From contig URQZ01000007.1 of NCBI GenBank assembly GCA_900550255.1, forward strand, positions 1 to 45,264: a stretch of DNA of 45,264 nt, read 5' to 3'. Within the stretch, counting starts at the first letter, position 1. Each line of letters starts with the position of its first letter. A model generated the notes under the pieces. That model was not told the origin of the DNA. It ran no database searches and saw nothing but the letters and a program-made list of their open reading frames with translations. Of the stretch, positions 17,108 through 24,886 are shown one piece after another. The stretch is from an uncultured Mycoplasmatota bacterium. GTDB lineage: Bacteria; Bacillota_I; Bacilli_A; RF39; UBA660. The translations under genes were made by a program, and so were the position numbers.

Positions 17108-18307
17108 TTATTGCTTAATCAAAACAATTTTCTTAAATTGTTTTTTTCCTTTTTTAATAATTAATTCATCATTATTAAAATCTGTTGTAGTAATTAATTT
17201 ATTAACATCATTCTCTTTTGTTCCGTTTACACTTATTCCATTTTGTTCAATCATTCTTCTTCCTTCAGATTTTGATGAAACGATTTTTGATAAATTTAAT
17301 AATTCAGTCAATAGCAATCCATTCTCTAACATACTTTCTTTTATTTCAAATATTTCAATATTTTCAGGTATACCACCCTTAGCTACTGTATTATATCTTT
17401 CTTCAGCTTGATTAATAAATTCTTCTCCATGATACATTTTAATTATTTCTTCTGCATATTTTCTATGTGCCAATAATATATCCTCACTCATATTTTCTAC
17501 ATCTTTCATGTCTAAATCTGTAGTAAGTTTAAAATAATCTAATAATACATCATCAGGTATTCTCATAGCTTTCTCATACATTTTTTCAGGTGATTCATCC
17601 ACTCCAATATAATTTCCCAATGATTTAGACATTTTTTCCTTACCGTCTAATCCTACTAATAAAGGAAAACACATTACATCTTGTGGCTCTTGATCATAGT
17701 CTCTTTGTAACTCTCTACCAACTAACAAATTAAATGTTTGATCTGTTCCACCTACTTCTATATCAGCATGTAATGCAACTGAATCATATCCTTGCATTAA
17801 TGGATATAAAAATTCATGAATACCAATCGGAATATTATTATTAAATCTATTTTTAAAATCATCTCTTTCAAGAATTCTAGCTACTGTATATTTTCCAGTT
17901 AATTTAATAACATCTTCAAATGACATTTTCCCTAACCACTCTGAATTATAAACAATTCTTATTTTGTTAGGATCTAATATTTTAGAAACTTGTTTAAAAT
18001 ATGTTTTACCATTTCTTCTTGTTTCTTCAAATGATAACGATGGTCTAGTTTTTGATTTTCCAGATGGATCTCCAATCATTGCTGTAAAATCACCTATAAC
18101 AAAAACTATGTCATGTCCTAATTCTTGTAATACTTTCAAGGCACGTAATGGCACTGTATGCCCTAGATGCAAATCAGGTCTTGACGGATCAGCCCCAAAT
18201 TTTACTATCAATTTTTTTCCACTATTTAATTTTTTTAATAAAGTTTCTTTATTGTGAATATCAACTGTTCTTCTCAGTATTAATTCAATTTTTTCTTCTT
18301 TTGTCAT
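17108..18307 (-). CDS. tyrS: Tyrosyl-tRNA synthetase
   Basis: Class Ic aminoacyl-tRNA synthetase charging tRNA-Tyr. HIGH-type motif is HLGH in RPDLHLGHTVPL, KMSKS is exact (GKEKMSKSLGNY), and the C-terminal S4-like RNA-binding domain ends with EGRRMIEQNGISVNG. The HLGH/KMSKS form and long linker resemble the TyrZ (TyrRS2) branch rather than the TyrS1 branch with HIGH/KFGKT. Start ATG at 18307 follows GGAGG by six bases; 399 residues is normal. It is controlled by the T-box leader directly upstream and is the gene just beyond the aaRS-paralog operon. Confidence 0.94.
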   Translation of the reverse strand: MTKEEKIELILRRTVDIHNKETLLKKLNSGKKLIVKFGADPSRPDLHLGHTVPLRALKVLQELGHDIVFVIGDFTAMIGDPSGKSKTRPSLSFEETRRNGKTYFKQVSKILDPNKIRIVYNSEWLGKMSFEDVIKLTGKYTVARILERDDFKNRFNNNIPIGIHEFLYPLMQGYDSVALHADIEVGGTDQTFNLLVGRELQRDYDQEPQDVMCFPLLVGLDGKEKMSKSLGNYIGVDESPEKMYEKAMRIPDDVLLDYFKLTTDLDMKDVENMSEDILLAHRKYAEEIIKMYHGEEFINQAEERYNTVAKGGIPENIEIFEIKESMLENGLLLTELLNLSKIVSSKSEGRRMIEQNGISVNGTKENDVNKLITTTDFNNDELIIKKGKKQFKKIVLIKQ

Positions 18308-18329
18308 ATTGTCCCTCCTTAACAAAAAA

Positions 18330-18500
18330 ACCACGATAAACAATCCTCATAAGGACGATTTATCGCGGTACCACCTTAATTCATAGTGATTTCACTATGC
18401 ACTCAAAATTATAACGGTTTATCACCGATTGAACTAAAAAAATTGTAATTCATTTTTATAATCGTACCAATTTTCACCATACATTAGTTCTCTAAAAACA
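18330..18500 (-). promoter_or_regulatory. Tyrosine T-box riboswitch
   Basis: Transcribed leader of tyrS. Stem I base pairs GAACTAA (18484-18490) with TTAGTTC (18431-18437); the specifier loop holds GAATTACA with the Tyr codon TAC at 18445-18447. The conserved T-box AAGGTGGTACCGCG is at 18364-18377. It is followed by a terminator stem (CGATAAA/TTTATCG with GTCC/GGAT inside) and a T run. Uncharged tRNA-Tyr would stabilise the antiterminator and allow tyrS transcription. A -10-like TATAAT lies just upstream near 18505. Confidence 0.92.
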
Positions 18501-18584
18501 GATTATAAAAACTACTATATATTTTTTTTACATTCAATAAATCTACATATAGATGTTATATTAAATACAAAAACTAATATATAT

Positions 18585-19610
18585 TTAATTATTATCTATT
18601 ATAATTTCCTTTTTCTCTAAATCAACTTTAGCATTCATTCCATAAGGCAGGATGCACATGGGAGCTGAATGACCAAAATTAACATTATATAATATAGGCA
18701 AACTTTTTTTATTTGCCTCTTCTCCTATTACAGACTTGAAAATTTCTTTATATTCATCATAATAGGTTTCACCTTTAGGTTTACCTACTATGATTCCTGT
18801 TATTTTATCAAATATGCCAATAGCATTCAAATTTCTTAAAAAATATTTTACTTGCATAGGTGATGGTTTATCTTCACTTGTTTCTAAAAATAAAATTTTG
18901 CCTTCCCACTCATCTTTTTCTGGCCAAATGTCAGTACCAATAAACATTTGAAAAACATCTAAACATCCACCTAACAACTTTCCTTCAAAAATTCCTTTAC
19001 CTTGAATTACTTCAAATCCATGAATTTCTTTATTCATTTTTCTGAAATCGTTGCTTTTAGATTTATCTGTCCAATCAATTCTATCGTTTGTCCATTGTGG
19101 ACTAGAAATTATCTTAACAGGTTTTTCATCAAACAAAAAATCTTTAATATATTTTACAGTATAGTCATGCATTTTTCCGTTTTCAGCAAATTCTGATAAA
19201 ATTGCAGGTCCATAATAAGAAACTAAACCGGCTTTATACATCATAAAATGATTAATTGTCGTGTCTGAATAGCCTAGGAATATTTTAGGATTATTTTTTA
19301 TAGTTTTATAATTAATATATGGTAATAATCTTATAGTATCATCACCACCTATCATAGAAATAATTGCCTTTACATTCGTATTTGTAAAAGCATCCATTAA
19401 GTCTTTTGCTCTTGCTTCTGGATGTTTATTTAAATATTCAGATCCTTTTAGTGCATTTGGCATTGTTATAACTTTTAAACCGAATTCTTCTTCTAATCTT
19501 TTTTTACCTAACTCATATCTATGCATGAAAATTTTGTCTCCACCCATTCCACTAGATAAACTAACAATGGCAACAACGTCACCTTTTTTTAATTTTTTGG
19601 GAATTATCAT
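18585..19610 (-). CDS. S66 peptidase, MccF/LD-carboxypeptidase-like
   Basis: S66 family serine peptidase. Numbered from ATG at 19610, the triad is Ser115 in LGYSDTT, Glu243 in FLETSED and His314 in NFGHSAP. IGGDDTIRLLPY and LLGGCLDVFQMF are also typical. The family holds murein LD-carboxypeptidases and MccF, which destroys microcin C-type aminoacyl adenylate mimics; Trp-rich insertions and soluble location favour the MccF branch, but sequence alone does not settle this. The start at 19610 has AGGAG nine bases upstream; the ATG at 19619 touches that site. It is the last gene of the accessory operon and overlaps the kinase gene, so it likely acts on that pathway's product. Confidence 0.85.
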   Translation of the reverse strand: MIIPKKLKKGDVVAIVSLSSGMGGDKIFMHRYELGKKRLEEEFGLKVITMPNALKGSEYLNKHPEARAKDLMDAFTNTNVKAIISMIGGDDTIRLLPYINYKTIKNNPKIFLGYSDTTINHFMMYKAGLVSYYGPAILSEFAENGKMHDYTVKYIKDFLFDEKPVKIISSPQWTNDRIDWTDKSKSNDFRKMNKEIHGFEVIQGKGIFEGKLLGGCLDVFQMFIGTDIWPEKDEWEGKILFLETSEDKPSPMQVKYFLRNLNAIGIFDKITGIIVGKPKGETYYDEYKEIFKSVIGEEANKKSLPILYNVNFGHSAPMCILPYGMNAKVDLEKKEIIIDNN

Positions 19611-20181
19611 AATTTTCATCTCCTAAATCTTTATGAATTGTTATATTAATGTACTTTTCTATCATTTCAATATTATACTCTATACTGTTTGAACCATCAA
19701 GAGTTATAACTGGACAATTAAATTTTTTTATCCAATTATTTGTTGCTTCTTTGCTTCCATATTTATCATCATGGGAATCATAATTACAAGCCCATTCAAC
19801 AAATGATTGGAATTGTAAATACATGTCTCCATCATCTGAGACTCTGTCTCCATACATTAGTATTTCTCTATCTAATATTCTTTGTTTTCTAATTTTGGTC
19901 GATGTAATTAAATTTATAACTAAATCAAAATCTTCTATTAATTCCTCTGCCCAAGGATAAAATAATCCTGTAGCTATTAGGTTTTTGTTTCCTTCTATAT
20001 AATGTTTTAATTTTTCACAAGCTTCCTGTTCACTTATTGATACTGTATATGGTTGAATATTTTTATCCCATACCCATAATATATCATCCGTATCTATATG
20101 AATAAAACCTGTTTTTTGTGATAAACAATGACCTAAATAAGTTTTTCCTGCTCCACTAGCGCCTGTTATTTGAATTTTCAT
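19579..20181 (-). CDS. P-loop kinase of adenylate-kinase type
   Basis: 200-residue NTPase with Walker A GASGAGKT at 7-14, an IDTDDILW acceptor-site segment, an FDLVINL Walker B-like strand and a LID-like RKQRILDREIL Arg-rich stretch, as in small adenylate-kinase-fold kinases and topology-modulation-like proteins. It would phosphorylate a small substrate using ATP; the identity is unknown. The ATG overlaps the previous stop as ATGA, and the next gene starts within its 3' end, so all three are translationally coupled. The acidic Trp/Phe-rich insert (GDMYLQFQSFVEWACNY) may shape the substrate pocket. Confidence 0.75.
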   Translation of the reverse strand: MKIQITGASGAGKTYLGHCLSQKTGFIHIDTDDILWVWDKNIQPYTVSISEQEACEKLKHYIEGNKNLIATGLFYPWAEELIEDFDLVINLITSTKIRKQRILDREILMYGDRVSDDGDMYLQFQSFVEWACNYDSHDDKYGSKEATNNWIKKFNCPVITLDGSNSIEYNIEMIEKYINITIHKDLGDENYDNSQKIKKR

Positions 20182-21269
20182 TTTCTATACACCTTAGCCA
20201 AATATTCTAATCCCATTCCAGAAGATACACATTTTTCTTTTGAATCGCTTAATAACATTCCAGTCCAATTTGTAATTCCACCATCAACCAAACATAAATC
20301 ACAACCATTTTCGAAAGTCACTACTGTTTCAAAACAATAATATTCGTAATAATTTATTCCGGATTTTCTATTCAATTGAAAATTAAAATTGACATTAGGA
20401 TACTTAATTTTCAATTTATCAATTAAATTTTGTTTCAAATAAATATAAGAATTTTTAATTGTTAATAATAAATCTTTATTCAATTTCAACTCATTTAATT
20501 CATCAACTTGATTTACTTCTTCTAGCATTTCGACATCGAAATTTTCAAAAATATTAAAATCAGGATTGACGGAATTTTTAAGTATCAACTGTTCATTGAT
20601 TTCTAATTCTTTATATAACATTTTTATGATTGGTAAATAGGCTATATTTACATTTATTTTTGTTAAATCTAGATTTAAATTATAGATAACATCTAACCAT
20701 TTACTTATTTGTAAATACAAACTTTCAAACATTTTTGAGTCATTGTTTCTAAATGATGTTACTAAAGAGCAAGCTCTAAAATGCTGTGTCCAATGTTCCT
20801 TTTTTCCGTTTCCATATTTTTGCATACGCAATAATCTGGTGGAGGAAGCTAAATTAATTAAGTTTTTATCTCCAATTTTTCTTCTATGTGCACATTCTAG
20901 CGCCATTGATATTGACGAATCACTTATAACTTCGGAATTTCTAATAGTACTAAGTGAATTATTAGGACTTAATGGGGTTAATGTGGAATTAAGTGCAAAC
21001 GGAGTTATTGGCGATAATTCAATACATTCATATTCAGGCATAACAGATTGAAAAAATATTGTATTTAATTTATTATATGTTAAAACATCATTATTTGATG
21101 GATAAAAATATTTATGATTAGTTTCATAATTTCTCAAAACCTTACAGGCACTTATGCTTTTTGCCCTTTTATTAATTATATCAATCATAGTGCTAATAAA
21201 TTCTTTGGAAGGACTATCAACCATTTTCAAGTAATCATTATTTGTCAATTCAATTTTTTTTGCATCCAT
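20178..21269 (-). CDS. HisRS/HisZ-like class II synthetase paralog
   Basis: 363 residues with the class II synthetase core in diverged HisRS/HisZ form. Motif 1 region: ELSPITPFALNSTL. Motif 2-like: STRLLRMQKYGNG...HWTQHFRACSLV, where HisRS has an Arg followed by QF strands. A HisRS-type histidine loop: SGINYYEYYCFETVV (HisRS has RGLDYYTGTVFE). Motif 3: LVDGGITNW...CVSSGMGLEYLAKV (GGRYD...GxGxGLERL). There is no C-terminal anticodon-binding domain. Compared with HisRS the second active-site Arg after G-x-G is replaced (GLEYL for GLERL). A free-standing catalytic or regulatory paralog is inferred, possibly acting on an amino acid rather than tRNA. Ribosome site GGAG lies eight bases upstream; the MTase gene ends two bases before. 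Confidence 0.6.
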   Translation of the reverse strand: MDAKKIELTNNDYLKMVDSPSKEFISTMIDIINKRAKSISACKVLRNYETNHKYFYPSNNDVLTYNKLNTIFFQSVMPEYECIELSPITPFALNSTLTPLSPNNSLSTIRNSEVISDSSISMALECAHRRKIGDKNLINLASSTRLLRMQKYGNGKKEHWTQHFRACSLVTSFRNNDSKMFESLYLQISKWLDVIYNLNLDLTKINVNIAYLPIIKMLYKELEINEQLILKNSVNPDFNIFENFDVEMLEEVNQVDELNELKLNKDLLLTIKNSYIYLKQNLIDKLKIKYPNVNFNFQLNRKSGINYYEYYCFETVVTFENGCDLCLVDGGITNWTGMLLSDSKEKCVSSGMGLEYLAKVYRK

Positions 21270-21271
21270 AT

Positions 21272-22099
21272 TTATATCTCCTTTGTCATAAATATTTCTT
21301 CTTCTTCTTTCTCGGTACTTTTTCTTAATAAAATTATAGAATAGTTTGTCATTTTTAAATTATCATTGAAAATCGAAATAATACTTTTCCATCTTTTTTT
21401 TATATGTTGTAATACTTCTTCATCATAACTTTTTAAATGTTCTTTTGATGAAATCATTTTATCAACATAAGCATTTATATCTTTCTTGTTTGGATTGTCA
21501 AATTTATAATCTTTCTTTAAATATAATTCTAAATTATACCTTGAAAAATCTAACCAATCATCTTCTCTTGTGCATTTTATTTTAAAGCCTAAAATTTTAT
21601 TAACATTATCAACTATATTAAAATCTGGTGTTTGCTTATACCATATTGGAACTAATGCAATCATTCCATTTGGTTTCAAAACCCTTATAATTTCGCTAAT
21701 AGCCTCATTTTTATTTTCTACAAATGATAATGCATTACCACAAACAATTAAGTCAAAAGTCTCATCTTTGTATTTCATATTTTCTACATTTCCATGTTCA
21801 AATTTAATTTTATTTGGATCTAACTTATTTTTTATTATTCTTTCGTTTGCATTATCAATACTATTCATATTTATGTCAATTCCAATTACGTTACATTTAA
21901 TTAGTTTATTAATCTCTAAAGATGTAAAACCATTTGTACAACCTATTTCTAAAACATTAGAATCCTTATTAATAAAACTATTTATTAGTATTTCCCTTAT
22001 GGTTTTTTTACCTCCAGAAGGTCTGTTTTCTTCTTTAATAAATGAAATAAAATCAGTATAACTCATTGAAGAAATGTCGTTTTTTGTGTATTTAATCAT
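21272..22099 (-). CDS. Class I SAM-dependent methyltransferase
   Basis: 275 residues with a Rossmann methyltransferase core: motif I VLEIGCTNGFTSL, acidic GIDIN loop, GNVENMKYKDETFDLIVCGNALSFV and RVLKPNGMIALVPI. An N-terminal helical cap holds ENRPSGGKKTI and a C-terminal part holds the DDWLDFSRYNLELYL segment, probably forming the substrate lid. The substrate is not evident; the context of two aaRS-like enzymes suggests an amino acid or derivative. Start ATG at 22099 has AGGAGG seven bases upstream; the longer frame to 22120 runs through that site. It lies 13 bases behind the AsnRS-like gene. Confidence 0.85.
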   Translation of the reverse strand: MIKYTKNDISSMSYTDFISFIKEENRPSGGKKTIREILINSFINKDSNVLEIGCTNGFTSLEINKLIKCNVIGIDINMNSIDNANERIIKNKLDPNKIKFEHGNVENMKYKDETFDLIVCGNALSFVENKNEAISEIIRVLKPNGMIALVPIWYKQTPDFNIVDNVNKILGFKIKCTREDDWLDFSRYNLELYLKKDYKFDNPNKKDINAYVDKMISSKEHLKSYDEEVLQHIKKRWKSIISIFNDNLKMTNYSIILLRKSTEKEEEEIFMTKEI

Positions 22100-22112
22100 A
22101 TTTTTTCCTCCT

Positions 22113-23138
22113 TTAAACAATACTTTTTTCTCCGTTTATTCTTAAACAAATTTGCATATTTCTAATATCATTACCTTTTAATACCCACAATAAAAATCTT
22201 TCTATTCCCATTCCAAATCCTGATGTTTGCATTGGAAACATCTTTTTTAAATTTATGTACCATTCATAATCATTATCGTTAACTTCATGTTTTTTTATTG
22301 ATTTTATCAATTCTTTGTAATTTTTATATCTTTCACCGCATCCTACAGTTTCTCCTATTCCCATCAATAAATCTGCATTACGGGTAGTTCCTTTTATTTT
22401 AGGATCTGATTGTTGATAAAAAGGTACAGCTAATTCATCATAGTTTGTAACCCAAACTACTCCACCATACAATTTTATTAACTCTTTTTCAGCCTTTGGT
22501 GTAAGATTTTTCCATTTCTCTCCATATTCAATGAATTCTTCTATACTGTTTGGATATAACTCTTTTAATCGATATTCTGCCTCCTTAAAGGTAATTCTAG
22601 GAAACATATTTTTATTTTTTGCCATTGTTTCAATATGAGAAATATCACCGATTTTTTCTTTTAATTCACCTCCTATGGTTTCTAAAATCTTTTGTGATAG
22701 ATATTTTATATATTCTTCTACCAAATTCATTACATCTTCTAAAACTCCCGGTATTTCCGCTTCGCTATGATAAAATTGACACAAATGTCTATCATCAGCA
22801 CTTTCACCTCTGAATGACGGCATAATATAATAAACTCCATTTTTATTAAGTCTACACCCATATTCTAACAAAAATTGCATCGAATCTGCTAAATAGGTTT
22901 CGACATTTTCAATAGATACCTTTACTGGTTTTGAATCACTACCTCTTCCCATAGGGCTAGAAATTGAACCTGTCGTAATTGGTAAATGCATTGTAATTAT
23001 GCTTTTGTTTTCATAAAATTTTGTAGTTTCAACTGATATTAAATTTTCTAATTTAACTAATAATTTATACCAATCATTTTTCAATACTTCAATATAGTAC
23101 GTTTCTCGATTTATAAAACAATTTGGTTCTTTTAACAT
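22113..23138 (-). CDS. AsnRS-like class II paralog without anticodon domain
   Basis: 341 residues matching only the catalytic domain of asparaginyl/archaeal aspartyl-tRNA synthetase. Motif 2 is SFRGESADDRHLCQFYHSEAEI (split here as SFRGESADDRHL and QFYHSEAEI) with Arg110 for ATP; the amino-acid site region is NADLLMGIGETVGCGERYKN; motif 3 is SGFGMGIERFLLW with Arg314. The OB anticodon-binding domain that starts genuine AsnRS is absent; residues 1-50 cannot hold it. Known stand-alone relatives such as AsnA, EpmA and archaeal AS-AR adenylate amino acids for non-tRNA acceptors. Retained ATP residues suggest an active adenylating enzyme. Second structural gene of the attenuated operon, 16 bases after the Rel-like gene. 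Confidence 0.8.
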   Translation of the reverse strand: MLKEPNCFINRETYYIEVLKNDWYKLLVKLENLISVETTKFYENKSIITMHLPITTGSISSPMGRGSDSKPVKVSIENVETYLADSMQFLLEYGCRLNKNGVYYIMPSFRGESADDRHLCQFYHSEAEIPGVLEDVMNLVEEYIKYLSQKILETIGGELKEKIGDISHIETMAKNKNMFPRITFKEAEYRLKELYPNSIEEFIEYGEKWKNLTPKAEKELIKLYGGVVWVTNYDELAVPFYQQSDPKIKGTTRNADLLMGIGETVGCGERYKNYKELIKSIKKHEVNDNDYEWYINLKKMFPMQTSGFGMGIERFLLWVLKGNDIRNMQICLRINGEKSIV

Positions 23139-23154
23139 ATATATCCTCTTTTCT

Positions 23155-24600
23155 TTATTTTTTGCTAAATTCTCTTATTTTTCTTTTTGCTTTTGTTGTT
23201 TTTGCTTTATCAATCCATTCTTCTCTTGGACCATATGATAATATATCTGTAATTATTCTTACCCTATCTTTATTATGAAGAACATAGTCTGCATCCACAG
23301 CCTTATCATTTACGATAGCTGATACCATTGTATTTCCTATATCTGTATGAATTTTATAAGCAAAATCAATAGGTGTTGATTCCTTCGGAAGTTCAATCAC
23401 ATCACCCTTTGTAGTGTATACATATATTTTATCAGCAAAAAGTTCTGACTTTATTTGTCTTACAAATTCTTGATTATCTCCAAAAACTTTATTTATTTCT
23501 ACTAACGATTTAAAGAACTGATATTTATTTTTTAAATCATATTGCATTGTATCTCTGGCATCCCCTTTGCTTAGATCCCAATATGCAGTAAGTCCAAACG
23601 ATGCTACTTTATCCATATCAAAAGTTCTTATTTGAGTTTGAACCAATCTATCTTCTGGACCAAATACTGTTGTGTGCAATGATCTATACATATTAGTTTT
23701 TGGATTATATATATAATCCTTAAATTTATCATTTATTGGATGATATTGTGAATGAATAATACCAAGTGTTTGATAACAATTAGATACTTCATCAACCATT
23801 ATTTTTAGTGATAGTAAATCATGAATATCGGATAATTTATGTCCTTCTTCCATTCTTTTATATATACCATATATATTTTTGGTTCTAACTTTTATCTCAT
23901 TTGGAATATCTTTATTATTCAATATTTCCTTTATAGTTTGTAGCATTTCTTGTAAACAAGATCTACTATCTAATTCAATTTTTGATTTTATATCCTCTAT
24001 TTTTTTATATTTTTCTGGATATAAATATTGAAGTGAAATATCTTCCAATTCACTTTTTATCCTATATGCTCCGATATAATAAGCAAGCGGAACAAATATT
24101 TCCATAGTTTCCATCGAATTTTCTTTTTGTTTAAATTCCGATTTATATTCAAGTGTTCTCATGTTATGAAGTCTATCAGCTAATTTTATAATAATTATTC
24201 TTACATCTTCTGTTATGCCTGTTATAATCTTTCTGGTATTAGCTAAATTTTGATCCTGTTTTGATGAAAAGTTCATTTTACTAATTTTAGTGACACCGTC
24301 AACTAAACTTGCTACATTTACATTGAATTCTTCAATTATTTCACCTTTTGTAATATTTGTATCTTCTAAAGTATCGTGTAAAAGACCTGCGCATATTGTG
24401 TCAGTATCTGCATGCATTTCTGCTAAAATATATGCAACATTTAAAGGATGTATTATATATGGTTCTCCACTCTGTCTAAATTGACCTTCATGTAAATCTT
24501 TAGCGTAATCATATGCTTTTTTTATTTGATTTATATCTTCTTCATCGTCATTATACTTTTTAATCAAATTAATAAATTTTTCAAAAGTAATTTTTTCCAT
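23155..24600 (-). CDS. Truncated Rel/SpoT homolog (HD-synthetase-TGS)
   Basis: RSH-family alarmone enzyme of 481 residues. The HD hydrolase (about 1-190) is intact: His51, His75-Asp76, Asp142 in ADRLHNMRT. The synthetase (about 235-350) keeps RTKNIYGIYKRM, FKDYI with Asp295 and NMYRSLHTTV, but the Mg-binding Glu of the usual ExQIRT is Gln321 (VQTQIRT), and the following AAHW is TAYW. A TGS domain (about 385-450) follows, and the protein then stops, lacking the helical, zinc-finger and ACT domains of full Rel (over 700 residues). It may therefore act mainly as (p)ppGpp hydrolase, but this is inferred. It is the first gene behind the leader-peptide attenuator; ATG follows GGAGG. Confidence 0.85.
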   Translation of the reverse strand: MEKITFEKFINLIKKYNDDEEDINQIKKAYDYAKDLHEGQFRQSGEPYIIHPLNVAYILAEMHADTDTICAGLLHDTLEDTNITKGEIIEEFNVNVASLVDGVTKISKMNFSSKQDQNLANTRKIITGITEDVRIIIIKLADRLHNMRTLEYKSEFKQKENSMETMEIFVPLAYYIGAYRIKSELEDISLQYLYPEKYKKIEDIKSKIELDSRSCLQEMLQTIKEILNNKDIPNEIKVRTKNIYGIYKRMEEGHKLSDIHDLLSLKIMVDEVSNCYQTLGIIHSQYHPINDKFKDYIYNPKTNMYRSLHTTVFGPEDRLVQTQIRTFDMDKVASFGLTAYWDLSKGDARDTMQYDLKNKYQFFKSLVEINKVFGDNQEFVRQIKSELFADKIYVYTTKGDVIELPKESTPIDFAYKIHTDIGNTMVSAIVNDKAVDADYVLHNKDRVRIITDILSYGPREEWIDKAKTTKAKRKIREFSKK

Positions 24601-24617
24601 AAGTATCCCTCCAAACT

Positions 24618-24660
24618 ATAAAATAAAAGCGCCACTAAAGACAAAATTCTTTAATGACGC
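24618..24660 (-). terminator. Attenuator hairpin before the rel-like gene
   Basis: On the minus strand GCGTCATTAAAG pairs over 12 positions with CTTTAGTGGCGC (G-T pairs allowed) across an 8-base loop, followed by TTTTATTTTA. The 5' arm contains the last codon and the TAA stop of the leader peptide. The rel-like gene starts 18 bases further on, so this can only act as a conditional terminator for the operon. Confidence 0.85.
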
Positions 24661-24746
24661 ACTTCTACTAATTTAGAGCATAATAAACACACAGTATTTT
24701 TTACTTCTAATTCATGATTTATTTTTTCATCTATCAGTCTTTCCAT
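24651..24746 (-). CDS. 31-residue leader peptide of the attenuated operon
   Basis: Begins MERLID, has an INHELEVKN stretch, CLLC, and ends VEVRH followed by TAA. The start ATG follows GAGGGAG by seven bases and lies about 30 bases after a consensus promoter, so it is well placed to be translated. Its stop codon sits in the 5' arm of the attenuator, so a ribosome slowed on the last codons (Arg-His) would block the hairpin and let RNA polymerase continue. Which signal slows the ribosome is unknown: His or Arg shortage, cysteine supply or a ribosome-targeting drug are all possible. A free role as a tiny Cys-pair peptide is less likely. Confidence 0.75.
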   Translation of the reverse strand: MERLIDEKINHELEVKNTVCLLCSKLVEVRH

Positions 24747-24778
24747 GTTTATATCTCCCTCTAAATAATTTACAATTG

Positions 24779-24807
24779 ATTTTAGTACTATTTTTAACCA
24801 ATGTCAA
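24779..24807 (-). promoter_or_regulatory. Consensus promoter of the attenuated operon
   Basis: TTGACA, 17 bases, TAAAAT on the minus strand; it is among the closest matches to consensus in the window, as expected where control is by attenuation. Confidence 0.8.
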
Positions 24808-24859
24808 TACATAAGAATGCAAAATTTGGAAAAAATTGGAAAAACTATCAATCAATACT

Positions 24860-24886
24860 AAAAAAGCAAAAAATTATTTTGCTTTT
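24860..24886 (-). terminator. Terminator after the 193-residue gene
   Basis: AAAGCAAAA/TTTTGCTTT-type stem overlapping the stop codon, then TTTTTTAG on the minus strand. It isolates the operon promoter from upstream transcription. Confidence 0.75.

Noticed and set aside
18541..18580. Weak hairpin ATCTA/TAGAT after the S66 gene as terminator
   Set aside because: Only 5 bp and a poor T tract; cannot be separated from chance in this AT-rich stretch, so whether the operon reads into the tyrS T-box is left open.
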